From: Streptomyces sp. NBC_00569
GTDB taxonomy: Bacteria > Actinomycetota > Actinomycetes > Streptomycetales > Streptomycetaceae
Length of the DNA: 64,000 bases
NCBI RefSeq assembly: GCF_036345255.1
Contig: NZ_CP107783.1
Span: 9,355,001 to 9,419,000 of the forward strand
Direction of reading: 5' to 3'
In this document: positions 17,496 to 25,180 of the stretch, one piece after another
Layout of the letters: each line of letters starts with the position of its first letter
Numbering within the stretch: the stretch's first letter is position 1
Notes under the pieces: generated by a model
The model's input: the letters and a program-made list of their open reading frames with translations, nothing else
Told to the model about the DNA's origin: nothing
Databases searched by the model: none
Translations under genes and position numbers: made by a program

Positions 17496-18299
17496 ATGAG
17501 TGTGCTCATCCTTGCCCTGGTGGCAGGCGCCGTGGTCGGCCTGGCCTTGGGCGGACTCGGCGGAGGCGGCAGCGTCCTGGCGGTGCCCGCACTGATCTAC
17601 CTGCTCGGCTTCACCCCCGTCGCCGCCACCACCGCGAGCCTGATCATCGTCACCCTGACATCCATCAGCTCACTGACCGCTCACGCCCGGGACGGCAACG
17701 TCCGCTGGCGGTCCGGACTGCTGTTCGCCGCCGCGGGCATCGGCCCCGCCATGCTCGGCGGCCTCGCGGCAGGCCACATACCCGCCACCGCACTGACCAT
17801 CGCCTTCTCGGTGATCGCCGCACTCGCCGCCTGGCGGATGCTCCGTCCGAGCCGCCCGGCACAAGAGGGCCCCGTACCAGGCAGTCCCGCGGAAGACGGC
17901 CCCGTCCACGACAGTCCCGCACAGGACCGGCCCGTGCGGCCGCCCAGAGCGGCAGGATCCGGAGCCGGGCTCGGCGCCGTCACGGGCGTGCTCGGCGTCG
18001 GCGGGGGGTTCCTCGCCGTACCCGCCCTGGTCGGCGTCCTCGGCCTGCGAATGAAGACCGCCGTCGGCACGAGCCTCCTCGTCATCGTCATCAATTCGCT
18101 CGCCGCACTGGCCACCCGCACCGGCACCGCCGACGGCCTCGACTGGGCCGTCATCGCCCCCTTCACCGCAGCCGCGATCCTCGGAGCCTGGGACGGCAAG
18201 CGCCTCGCGACGAAGATCTCCGGCAACCGCCTGCAGCGCGTCTTCGCCTACGTCCTGCTGGCCGTTGCCGCCTGCATGCTCCTCGACAGCCTCATCTGA
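17496..18299 (+). CDS. TauE/SafE (TSUP) family sulfur-anion permease
   Basis: A 267-residue membrane protein with two homologous halves, each with the TSUP glycine signature (GLALGGLGGGGSVLAVPAL at residue 16 and GVLGVGGGFLAVPALVG at about 165). Eight or so helices are predicted. In this operon it probably exports sulfite or thiosulfate produced by the upstream enzyme (inference from context; TSUP proteins TauE and SafE are known for sulfur anions). The cytoplasmic loop at 118-150 is unusual: it repeats a ten-residue GPV..SPA.D unit encoded by 30-nt tandem DNA repeats. It starts 82 bp after the dioxygenase stop. Confidence 0.88.
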   Translation: MSVLILALVAGAVVGLALGGLGGGGSVLAVPALIYLLGFTPVAATTASLIIVTLTSISSLTAHARDGNVRWRSGLLFAAAGIGPAMLGGLAAGHIPATALTIAFSVIAALAAWRMLRPSRPAQEGPVPGSPAEDGPVHDSPAQDRPVRPPRAAGSGAGLGAVTGVLGVGGGFLAVPALVGVLGLRMKTAVGTSLLVIVINSLAALATRTGTADGLDWAVIAPFTAAAILGAWDGKRLATKISGNRLQRVFAYVLLAVAACMLLDSLI

Positions 18300-18332
18300 C
18301 CCAGCCCTGCCAGAACCGAAGGACAGAAACCC

Positions 18333-18905
18333 ATGAATACGACCACCCTCACCGTCGGCGCCGTCCGGGAACGTCTGCACACCCTGGTCGTCATCGACGT
18401 ACGCACCCCCGGCGAATACGCCGGCGGACACCTGCCCGGCGCCCACAACATCCCCCTCGACGACCTGGAACACGCACTGCCCACCCTCCGCGAGGCCGCC
18501 GACCGCAGCGACCTGCTCGTGGTCTGCGCCTCCGGCGCCCGCTCGCAGAACGCGAGCGTCACCCTCTCCCGTAACGGCATCCGAGCCGCCGGCCTCGAAG
18601 GCGGGACCGCCGCCTGGGTCTCGGCGGGTGGTGACCTGCACCGTCCCGCCGCCACCGCGGCACCCAAGTGGGCCATGGACCGCCAAGTCCGCCTGACCGC
18701 GGGTTCCGTCGTCCTCCTCGGCCTGCTCCTCGGCCTGGTGATCCACCCCGCCTTCCAGCTGCTCTCCGCAGGCATCGCCGCCGGCCTCGTCTTTTCCGCG
18801 CTCTCCAACAGCTGCGCCATGGCCACCCTGCTCGGGAAGCTTCCCTACAACCGCACGGACCGCACCGACCTGAACACCACCCTCGCCGCCCTGCGAAACC
18901 ACTGA
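18333..18905 (+). CDS. Membrane-anchored rhodanese (YgaP-like, DUF2892 C-terminus)
   Basis: 190 residues. The N-terminal rhodanese domain (1-105) has VVIDVRTPGEYAGGHLPGA and catalytic Cys in VVCASGARS at about residue 68. The C-terminal DUF2892 hairpin of two transmembrane helices (about 118-165) ends in SNSCAMATLLGKLPYNR. It transfers sulfane sulfur at the membrane, and is typical of sulfide/persulfide operons. It lies 33 bp after the permease gene with a GAAGGA ribosome site and completes the operon; a GC-rich stretch follows with no perfect terminator. Confidence 0.9.
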   Translation: MNTTTLTVGAVRERLHTLVVIDVRTPGEYAGGHLPGAHNIPLDDLEHALPTLREAADRSDLLVVCASGARSQNASVTLSRNGIRAAGLEGGTAAWVSAGGDLHRPAATAAPKWAMDRQVRLTAGSVVLLGLLLGLVIHPAFQLLSAGIAAGLVFSALSNSCAMATLLGKLPYNRTDRTDLNTTLAALRNH

Positions 18906-19073
18906 CCCCGGACAGGCGGCGTTGACCGGCCCGGGCCCGGGAGACGCCGTTCACCGGGCCCACCCACGAGCACCAAAAAAGAATCTCGACCGCGATGTCG
19001 AGAATCCGTGGCCCGCTCCGTCCCCGGGGTGAACGCGACCACAATGGGGCGCACCACCACCGAGGAGAACACG

Positions 19074-19481
19074 ATGGCCAAGTACCTGCTGCTGAAGCAC
19101 TACCGGGGAGCTCCGGCCGCGGTCAACGACGTCCCCATGGAGCAGTGGACGCCCGAAGAGATCTCGGCGCACGTGCAGTACATGCGGGACTTCGCGGACC
19201 GGCTCGAGAAGTCCGGCGAGTTCGTCGACGGTCAGGCGCTCGCACCCGAGGGGGCGTGGGTGCGGTACGACGGTGAGGGGCGCCCGCCGGTCACCGACGG
19301 ACCGTTCGCCGAGACCAAGGACGTCATCGCCGGCTGGATGGTGATCGACGTCGACACCTACGAGCGGGCCGTCGAGCTGGCCGGGGAACTGTCGGCCGCC
19401 CCCGGGGCGGGTGGACGGCCGATCCACGAGTGGCTGGAGCTGCGCCCGTTCCTGACCGAGCCGCCCACCGTCACGGAGTGA
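19074..19481 (+). CDS. YciI/DGPF-domain protein, partner of an ECF42 sigma factor
   Basis: A 135-residue YCII-family protein with the diagnostic VTDGPFAETKDVIAGW segment near residue 77. ATG at 19074 has GAGGAG upstream. Its TGA overlaps the GTG of the downstream sigma factor by 4 nt, so the two are translationally coupled. DGPF proteins are the conserved neighbours of ECF42 sigma factors; they are not classical anti-sigma factors, and their molecular role is unresolved. Confidence 0.9.
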   Translation: MAKYLLLKHYRGAPAAVNDVPMEQWTPEEISAHVQYMRDFADRLEKSGEFVDGQALAPEGAWVRYDGEGRPPVTDGPFAETKDVIAGWMVIDVDTYERAVELAGELSAAPGAGGRPIHEWLELRPFLTEPPTVTE

Positions 19482-20665
19482 CCTCCCACGTGACCTCACA
19501 GGTGAACGAGGCCCTGCTCCGGAGCCTCACGCCGAGCGTGCTCGCGATCCTCGTCCGCCGCGGAGCCGACTTCGCGGCGGCCGAGGACGCCGTACAGGAC
19601 GCACTGGTCGAGGCGGTCCGCGTCTGGCCAGCCGAGCAGCCGCGGGATCCGAAGGGCTGGCTGGTCACCGTGGCCTGGCGCAAGTTCCTCGACGCGACCC
19701 GGTCGGACGTCGCCCGCCGCCGGCGTGAGGACCTCGTCGACGAGGAACCGGCGCCCGGCCCGGCGCCCGCGGCGGACGACACGCTCCAGCTCTACTTCCT
19801 GTGCGCCCACCCGTCGCTGACGCCGTCCTCCGCCGTCGCGCTCACCCTGCGCGCCGTCGGAGGGCTCACCACCCGCCAGATCGCCCAGGCCTACCTGGTG
19901 CCCGAGGCGACGATGGCGCAGCGCATCAGCCGCGCCAAGCGCACCGTTTCCGGCGTGCGGTTCGACCGGCACGGTGATGTCGCCACCGTGCTGCGCGTCC
20001 TCTACCTGGTCTTCAACGAGGGCTACTCCGGCGACGTGGACCTCGCCGCCGAGGCCATCCGCCTCACCCGGCAGCTCGCGGCCGCCGTCGACCACCCCGA
20101 GGTGAGGGGGCTGCTCGCCCTCATGCTGCTCCATCACGCCCGGCGCGCCGCACGCACGGCGCCCGACGGCAGCCTGGTGCCGCTCGCCGAGCAGGACCGT
20201 GCCCGCTGGGACACCGATTCGATCGCCGAGGGCGTCGTGATCCTCCAGGCGGCCCTCGCCCGCGACCGTCTCGGAGAGTTCCAGGCCCAGGCCGCCATCG
20301 CGGCGCTCCACGCCGATGCGCCGGCAGCCGAGGAGACCGACTGGGTCCAGATCGTCGAGTGGTACGACGAGCTCGCGCGCCTGACGGACAGCCCGGTCGT
20401 CCGGCTCAACCGCGCGGTGGCCGTCGGCGAGGCCGACGGACCACGCGCCGGCCTGGCGGCGCTCGCGGACCTGAACGACTCACTGCCGCGCCACACCGCG
20501 GTGGCGGCGTATCTCCACGAGCGCGCCGGCGACCTTGCGACGGCGGCACGGCTGTACGCGGAGGCGGCCAAGAAGGCACCCAACCTCGCCGAGCGCGACC
20601 ACCTCACACGCCAGGCGGCGAGGCTGAACGCGTCGCGTCTGAACCGGCTGGAGGGGGACACGTAG
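19478..20665 (+). CDS. ECF42-group RNA polymerase sigma factor with C-terminal extension
   Basis: 395 residues. Sigma2 region at about 10-75 (FAAAEDAVQDALVEAVRVWP, RDPKGWLVTVAWRKFLD), sigma4 at about 105-165 (GGLTTRQIAQAYLVPEATMAQRI), then a helical TPR-like extension of about 200 residues (YLVFNEGYSGD, AVAYLHERAGDLATAARLYAEAAKKAP). That long tail and the upstream DGPF gene define the ECF42 group, where the extension is thought to regulate activity in place of an anti-sigma factor. The GTG at 19478 overlaps the upstream stop; a second GTG at 19490 is possible. A hairpin follows the stop. Confidence 0.92.
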   Translation: MTSHVTSQVNEALLRSLTPSVLAILVRRGADFAAAEDAVQDALVEAVRVWPAEQPRDPKGWLVTVAWRKFLDATRSDVARRRREDLVDEEPAPGPAPAADDTLQLYFLCAHPSLTPSSAVALTLRAVGGLTTRQIAQAYLVPEATMAQRISRAKRTVSGVRFDRHGDVATVLRVLYLVFNEGYSGDVDLAAEAIRLTRQLAAAVDHPEVRGLLALMLLHHARRAARTAPDGSLVPLAEQDRARWDTDSIAEGVVILQAALARDRLGEFQAQAAIAALHADAPAAEETDWVQIVEWYDELARLTDSPVVRLNRAVAVGEADGPRAGLAALADLNDSLPRHTAVAAYLHERAGDLATAARLYAEAAKKAPNLAERDHLTRQAARLNASRLNRLEGDT

Positions 20666-20735
20666 CGGTCCGGGGCGAGTTGGGCTGCAACGTGTGCGGG
20701 GTTCGGTCCCGAAGGCAATCGGGTGCACCCCGGCT

Positions 20736-20780
20736 CACGGCGGCCGGTGCGGAACGGGCTGGTCCGCACCGGCCGCCGTG
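20736..20780 (+). terminator. Hairpin terminator after the ECF42 sigma gene
   Basis: Perfect 18-bp inverted repeat, arm CACGGCGGCCGGTGCGGA (20736-20753) and complement at 20763-20780, loop of 9 nt. It begins 70 bp after the sigma factor stop. Confidence 0.8.
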
Positions 20781-20844
20781 GGCTCGTACCACCGCCGCCC
20801 GGATCCCTGGCCGGAGTCCTCACCCGCACGGTCCGCTCTCGCAT

Positions 20845-21073
20845 GCGCCGGCCACGGAGAAGAGCAGGAAGAACGCGCTGTTGGCCGGGCCGAACTGAGT
20901 GGCGCTCAGATGGAGGTCCGCGCGGATCTCGTCGGCGGCCGGGCCGAGGACGGACTTGTCCGCGAAGTTGACCATCATGAAGGCAACACCAGCAATACGA
21001 TCACGGTCCAGGCGCGCCGGCTGCCGCCGGTGGTCCGTGTCGGGTGCTGGGGCACGGTCGGTACCGCCGTCAT
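20845..21073 (-). pseudogene. Relic: N-terminus of an MFS transporter, frameshifted
   Basis: On the minus strand an ATG at 21073 with CAGGAG upstream starts a basic N-terminus and a hydrophobic VIVLLVLP, then hits a stop in frame. The family motif continues one frame away as MMVNFADKSVLGPAADEIRA and SAFFLLFSVAG, then ends. This is the first one to two helices of an MFS permease with a frameshift and a large 3' deletion. It starts 32 bp after the TauD-family gene and was probably in its operon. Confidence 0.75.
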
Positions 21074-21104
21074 GCGTACTCCTGAGGGGCAGAGGGAGAG
21101 CCGT

Positions 21105-22040
21105 TCAGGACAGCGGGACGCCGGCGATGGCGATGCGCTCCATCACCCGGCGCTGCGGGAAGTAGTCGTTGACCGCGTAGTGCTGGACGGCGATGTTGTC
21201 CCAGACGGCGATCGAGTCGGGCTCCCAGCGGAAGCGGATCTGGAACTCGGGGATGCGCGCCTGGAGAACCAGGATGTCGAGCAGCTCACGGTTCTCCGCT
21301 TCGGACAGGCCCTTGATGTACCGGGTGAACGGCTCGTTCACGTACAGGGTCCTGCGGCCGCTGCGGGGGTGGCGCACCACGACGGGGTGCTCGACCTGCG
21401 GCCAGCTCTCCCGGAAGGCCGCCTTCTGCTCGTCGTTCATGAGGGCGCCCCAGCTGGCCTCCCAGTCGTGGACGGCGGTGAGGCTCTCGATGCGCTCCTT
21501 GAGGTCCTCGGGCAGGTTGTCGTAGGCGGCGCCCATGTCCGCCCACATCGTATCGCCGCCCGCGGCGGGCACCTCCACGGCTCGCAGGACGGCGCCGAGC
21601 GACGGGTTGACCATGAACGAGTGGTCGCTGTGCCAGATGTTCTTGTTGCCCGCGGCCTTCGCGTCCTTGGCGAGCCGGGAGATGCCCGGGGTCCCGGTCT
21701 TCGCGAAGAACGGGTTCGCCTCGGGCGGGCCCCAGACGCCCGACAGTGCGAGCTGGTGCTCGGCGGTGAAGCCCGTCTGGCCGCGGAAGAAGATCACCTT
21801 CCATTCCAGCAGCGCCTGCCGCAGCTCCGTGGCGAGCTCGTCGGAGACGGGCCGGGTCAGGTCGACGCCGCCGAGCACGGCGCCGAAGTGCGGGGTGAGC
21901 GGGTCGATGTCGATCAGCCGGTACGCGGACTGCTCGGCGCCGGGGGCGAGGCGGTCCAGGACGCGGCGGCCGTAGTGCATGAGGGGCTTGTCCAGTACGG
22001 GCTCGGGGTTGGCCACATGGGTCGACGCGACGTCCTGCAT
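21105..22040 (-). CDS. TauD/TfdA-family 2-oxoglutarate Fe(II) dioxygenase
   Basis: A 311-residue non-haem iron dioxygenase. Iron ligands H137 and D139 are in IWHSDHSF, the distal His about 287 in AVQHYAVNDYFP, and the oxoglutarate-binding Arg is in the closing QRRVMERIAI. The family hydroxylates taurine, alkyl sulfates, 2,4-D and similar acids; the substrate here is unclear. ATG at 22040 has AGGAGG at seven bases. The following MFS gene, presumably its uptake partner, is broken, while a TetR gene and acyl-CoA synthetase lie upstream. Two AT-rich 8-bp palindromes precede the start. Confidence 0.9.
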   Translation of the reverse strand: MQDVASTHVANPEPVLDKPLMHYGRRVLDRLAPGAEQSAYRLIDIDPLTPHFGAVLGGVDLTRPVSDELATELRQALLEWKVIFFRGQTGFTAEHQLALSGVWGPPEANPFFAKTGTPGISRLAKDAKAAGNKNIWHSDHSFMVNPSLGAVLRAVEVPAAGGDTMWADMGAAYDNLPEDLKERIESLTAVHDWEASWGALMNDEQKAAFRESWPQVEHPVVVRHPRSGRRTLYVNEPFTRYIKGLSEAENRELLDILVLQARIPEFQIRFRWEPDSIAVWDNIAVQHYAVNDYFPQRRVMERIAIAGVPLS

Positions 22041-22067
22041 GAGGTTCCTCCTGACGGTGACCACCAA

Positions 22068-22090
22068 TTACGTAACCGACAGTATCGATA
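22068..22090 (-). promoter_or_regulatory. AT-rich palindromes upstream of the TauD-family gene
   Basis: TTACGTAA (22068-22075) and TATCGATA (22083-22090) are perfect palindromes 15 bp apart, centre to centre, and 28-50 bp upstream of the start codon. They are strikingly AT-rich for this genome. Candidate operator/promoter; a TetR gene lies next upstream. Confidence 0.4.
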
Positions 22091-22257
22091 TTGGATCGCG
22101 CCGGTGCAAGGGGTTCGGAGGGGTTGCTTTCCGGTGCCATCCGGCGCAGTTCGGCGCAGTCCGGGGGTCTCGAACCGACATCCGGGCATGCCGAAGTGCG
22201 CGCACGGCACGATGAAGTGCCCTGCGCGCAGGGAGGTGGCGGGACGTCAGTTCAAGG

Positions 22258-22860
22258 TCAGGGCCGGGCGTCGACCGCCCGGCCGATCAGGTCCACCACC
22301 GACTCGACGAGCGACTCGTCGGGCATCTGCTGCTCGCCGACCATCCGGAAGACCAGCGACGCCGCCACGAGCGTCGAGGCGGCCGACACGTCGACGTCCT
22401 CCCTGACGTCGCCGCGCGCGACACCACGCTCCAGCAGGTGCCGGGTCTCGCTCATCACGCGGGCCGTGTAGGCGCGGTAGGCCCCGGGCTCCGCTCCCGC
22501 CTCGGCGGCGGAACCGATCACCCCGGCCAGCAGGCGGTCGATCCCCGGCTGCCGGTAGGCCTTCATGCGCGCCGTCAGGACGGCCCGCAGCTCGGCCCGG
22601 AAGTCCCCCATGTCGGGCACGGTCAGCGGTCCGATCCGCGACTCCGCGGCAGCGATGACCAGGTCCTGCTTGGTGGACCAGCGCCGGTACATGGCCGGCT
22701 TGCTCACGCCGGCGCGGGCCGCGACGGCGTCCATCGTGAGTGCGGCCATACCGCTCTCCGCCACCAGGTCGACGACGGCGTCCAGTACGGCTCGGGTGAC
22801 GTGTTCCTGGCGAGGCCGCCCCGGACCCCGACGTGCCCGCTCCACCTGTTCCTCCGCCAT
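22258..22860 (-). CDS. TetR-family transcriptional regulator
   Basis: A 200-residue regulator. HTH in residues 20-65: AVLDAVVDLVAESGMAALTM, then VAARAGVSKPAMYRRWSTKQDL. The C-terminal half resembles the TetR_C_11/16 type with AGVIGSAAEAGAEPG and a final amphipathic helix. It sits between the TauD-family gene and the acyl-CoA synthetase on the same strand, 58 bp from the latter, so it could control either. The ligand is unknown. Confidence 0.88.
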   Translation of the reverse strand: MAEEQVERARRGPGRPRQEHVTRAVLDAVVDLVAESGMAALTMDAVAARAGVSKPAMYRRWSTKQDLVIAAAESRIGPLTVPDMGDFRAELRAVLTARMKAYRQPGIDRLLAGVIGSAAEAGAEPGAYRAYTARVMSETRHLLERGVARGDVREDVDVSAASTLVAASLVFRMVGEQQMPDESLVESVVDLIGRAVDARP

Positions 22861-22918
22861 GCGGAGACCTTAACGGGCCGTGACCCGTGATGCGCACGGA
22901 CCCACGGCACGTGGACGC

Positions 22919-24469
22919 TCAGCCGCTCACCACCCGCGCCGGCTCGGCGGATTCGGCCAGCTGGGCCCGCAGCACATGCTTGGTGATCTTCCCCGACGGA
23001 GTGCGCGGCAGCTCCCGGCGCAGTACCAGCTCGCGCGGGATCTTGTAGCGGGCGATCCGCGGCTCGAGCCAGGCGCGCATGCCCGCCACGTCCAGGTCCG
23101 CCCCCTCGCGCCGCACCACGACGGCCACCACGGTCTCGCCCCACTGGGGATGCGGGCGGCCCACGACGGCGACGTCCAGCACGTCCGGATGGCCACGCAA
23201 CGCGCCTTCCACCTCCTGTGAGGCGACGTTCTCCCCGCCGGTGATGATCACGTCCTTCATCCGGTCCACGATCGTGACGAAGCCGTCCTCGTCGACCCGG
23301 CCGAGGTCACCGCTGCGGTACCAGTCGCCCGCGAACACCTCCGCGGTGGCGGCCTCGTCGTCGAGATAGCCGACCATCCGGCTCTCCGAGCGCAGCCAGA
23401 TCTCCCCGGTCCCGCCCGAACCGGCATCCGCGCCGTCGGGGCGTACGACCCGCAGATCGACACCGGGCATGCCGCAGCACCCGATCGATCCCGCCTTGGT
23501 CACCTGCTCGGCGGGTGAGAGCGAGGTCCCCGCGGGGCCCATCTCGCTCATCCCGTACACCTGGTGGAAGTCCTGCGAGCCGTATGCCGTCATCAGCCGG
23601 CGCGCGGTGTCCGCGTCCAGAGGCCCGGCGCCGTAGATCCAGGCGCGTACGGACGTCAGGTCGAAGCCGGCGAAGTCGGCGACGGCCTGCACCGGGGCGA
23701 TGAGCGCGATCGGTGCCCCGAACATCGCGGTGACCCGCTCGCGCTGGATGGTCTCCAGCATGCCGCGCGGGTCGTACTCGCGCTGCAGCACGACCGTGGC
23801 CCCGCGCAGCAACGTGCCCAGGGTCCAGTTGTTGAGGGGCGACGCGTGCCAGATCGGCATGCAGATCAGGAACCGGTCGTCGCGGACGAGGGGGATCGTG
23901 TCCGCGGTGTGCCCGGCCGTCAGGGCGATGCCGCGGTGCGTGTGCATACAGCCCTTGGGGGTCCCGGAGGTCCCCGACGTGTAGAGGATCTGCGCGATGT
24001 CGCTGTCCGGGCCCGGCTCGGCACGCCAGGGCTCGGCGCGCGCAACGAGGGACTCGAAACAGCCCGCCGGGCGCGTGTCCGCGTCCGCGTCGGGGTGGCT
24101 GACCAGCCACGGCACCTCCACGTCGGCCGCGGTCGCGCGCTCGCCGATCTCCGCGTCGACGAGTGCCAGCCGGGCCCCGCAGTGCCGCAGCTGTCGCGCC
24201 ACCTCGGCCGTCTGCAGTTTGTGGTTCACCGGCACCAGGGTGGCGCCCGCGTACCAGGCGCCGAACGCCGCGAACAGGAAGGCGGGGGTGTTGTACGTCA
24301 TCACCGCGAGACGGTCGCCCGGCCGCAGCCCGGCCTCGTCCAGCACCGTCGCGGCGCGCCGGGCGGCTTCGTCGAACTCCCGGTAGCTCCACCGCTGTTC
24401 GCGATAGACGACCGCTTCCTTGTCGCCGGCCGAGCGAACCACTTCGTCCAGCAGGGCACTGAGGTGCAT
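22919..24469 (-). CDS. AMP-dependent acyl-CoA synthetase/ligase
   Basis: A 516-residue ANL-superfamily enzyme forming acyl-CoA via acyl-AMP. Motifs: P-loop-like ILYTSGTSGTPKG near residue 170, HQVYGMSEMGPAG (A5), YRSGDLGRVDEDGF (A7), DRMKDVIITGGENV (A8) and the catalytic Lys in RTPSGKITKHVLRAQL (A10). ATG at 24469 has CAGGAG upstream. It is divergent from a TetR gene across a short region with a TGAA-TTCA palindrome. The broad-specificity medium/aryl acid class is likely; with the acyl-CoA dehydrogenase beyond the TetR gene it suggests catabolism of an organic acid. Confidence 0.9.
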   Translation of the reverse strand: MHLSALLDEVVRSAGDKEAVVYREQRWSYREFDEAARRAATVLDEAGLRPGDRLAVMTYNTPAFLFAAFGAWYAGATLVPVNHKLQTAEVARQLRHCGARLALVDAEIGERATAADVEVPWLVSHPDADADTRPAGCFESLVARAEPWRAEPGPDSDIAQILYTSGTSGTPKGCMHTHRGIALTAGHTADTIPLVRDDRFLICMPIWHASPLNNWTLGTLLRGATVVLQREYDPRGMLETIQRERVTAMFGAPIALIAPVQAVADFAGFDLTSVRAWIYGAGPLDADTARRLMTAYGSQDFHQVYGMSEMGPAGTSLSPAEQVTKAGSIGCCGMPGVDLRVVRPDGADAGSGGTGEIWLRSESRMVGYLDDEAATAEVFAGDWYRSGDLGRVDEDGFVTIVDRMKDVIITGGENVASQEVEGALRGHPDVLDVAVVGRPHPQWGETVVAVVVRREGADLDVAGMRAWLEPRIARYKIPRELVLRRELPRTPSGKITKHVLRAQLAESAEPARVVSG

Positions 24470-24520
24470 CACGTTCTCCTGACGAGCCGGGCCGGCGCAA
24501 CCGACCGTGGCGGGAAACTC

Positions 24521-24534
24521 TGAATCATGGTTCA
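24521..24534. promoter_or_regulatory. Palindromic operator between the acyl-CoA ligase and TetR genes
   Basis: TGAATCATGGTTCA is a 14-bp near-palindrome, one mismatch per arm pair, 9 bp before the TetR start and 52 bp before the divergent ligase start. Its place fits autoregulation and control of the ligase by the adjacent TetR protein. Confidence 0.5.
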
Positions 24535-24542
24535 CTTCTTAC

Positions 24543-25151
24543 ATGGCCTACCGCAAGACCCCAGCCGAAATCAGTCGGCTCGAAGCCGCGAGAGAGCGCC
24601 TCATCTCCTGCGCGACCTCCGTCGTGGCGGAAGTGGGCTGGTCGCAGGCGTCCGTGACCGCCGTCGCCGACTCGGCGGGCATCGCGGCAGGCTCCGTGTA
24701 CCAGCACTTCCCGTCCAAGGCGGCGCTCGCCGTGGAGGTGTTCCGGCGCGCCGCGGGACGCGAGGTCGAGGTCCTGGGCGAGGTGCTGCACGGCCCGGGA
24801 GATCCCGTCGAACGGCTGCGCCGCGGCGTCGAGGTCTTCGCCCGGCGCGCCCTGGAGAACCGTGGCCTCGCTTACGCTCTGCTCGCCGCCCCCGCCGAAC
24901 CCGCGGTCGGCGCCGAGCGGATCGACTTCCGCCGCCGCTACCGCGCACTGTGGGCCGAAGTGGTGCGCGAGGGTACGACGACGGGCAGGCTGCCCCCGCA
25001 GAACGCCGAGATCACGGCGGCCGCCCTGACCGGAGCCATCGGCGAAGTGCTCGTCGACCCGCTCGGCACCCCCGACGAGAACGCCACCGAGGAACTCCTC
25101 GCCGACCTCACCGCCGCGGCGCTGCGCTGCGCCGGAGCCCGGACCGCCTGA
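24543..25151 (+). CDS. TetR-family transcriptional regulator
   Basis: 202 residues from the ATG at 24543. HTH: RLISCATSVVAEVGWSQASV, then VADSAGIAAGSVYQHFPSKAAL. The C-terminal domain contains RRYRALWAEVVREGTTTGRL and a closing helix. It is divergent from the acyl-CoA synthetase and 29 bp upstream of the acyl-CoA dehydrogenase gene, so it probably controls both and itself. A start 36 bp upstream is in frame but would place the operator inside the gene. Confidence 0.87.
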   Translation: MAYRKTPAEISRLEAARERLISCATSVVAEVGWSQASVTAVADSAGIAAGSVYQHFPSKAALAVEVFRRAAGREVEVLGEVLHGPGDPVERLRRGVEVFARRALENRGLAYALLAAPAEPAVGAERIDFRRRYRALWAEVVREGTTTGRLPPQNAEITAAALTGAIGEVLVDPLGTPDENATEELLADLTAAALRCAGARTA

Positions 25152-25180
25152 TTCCCACGCTCTCCCCTGGAGGAGGACCC

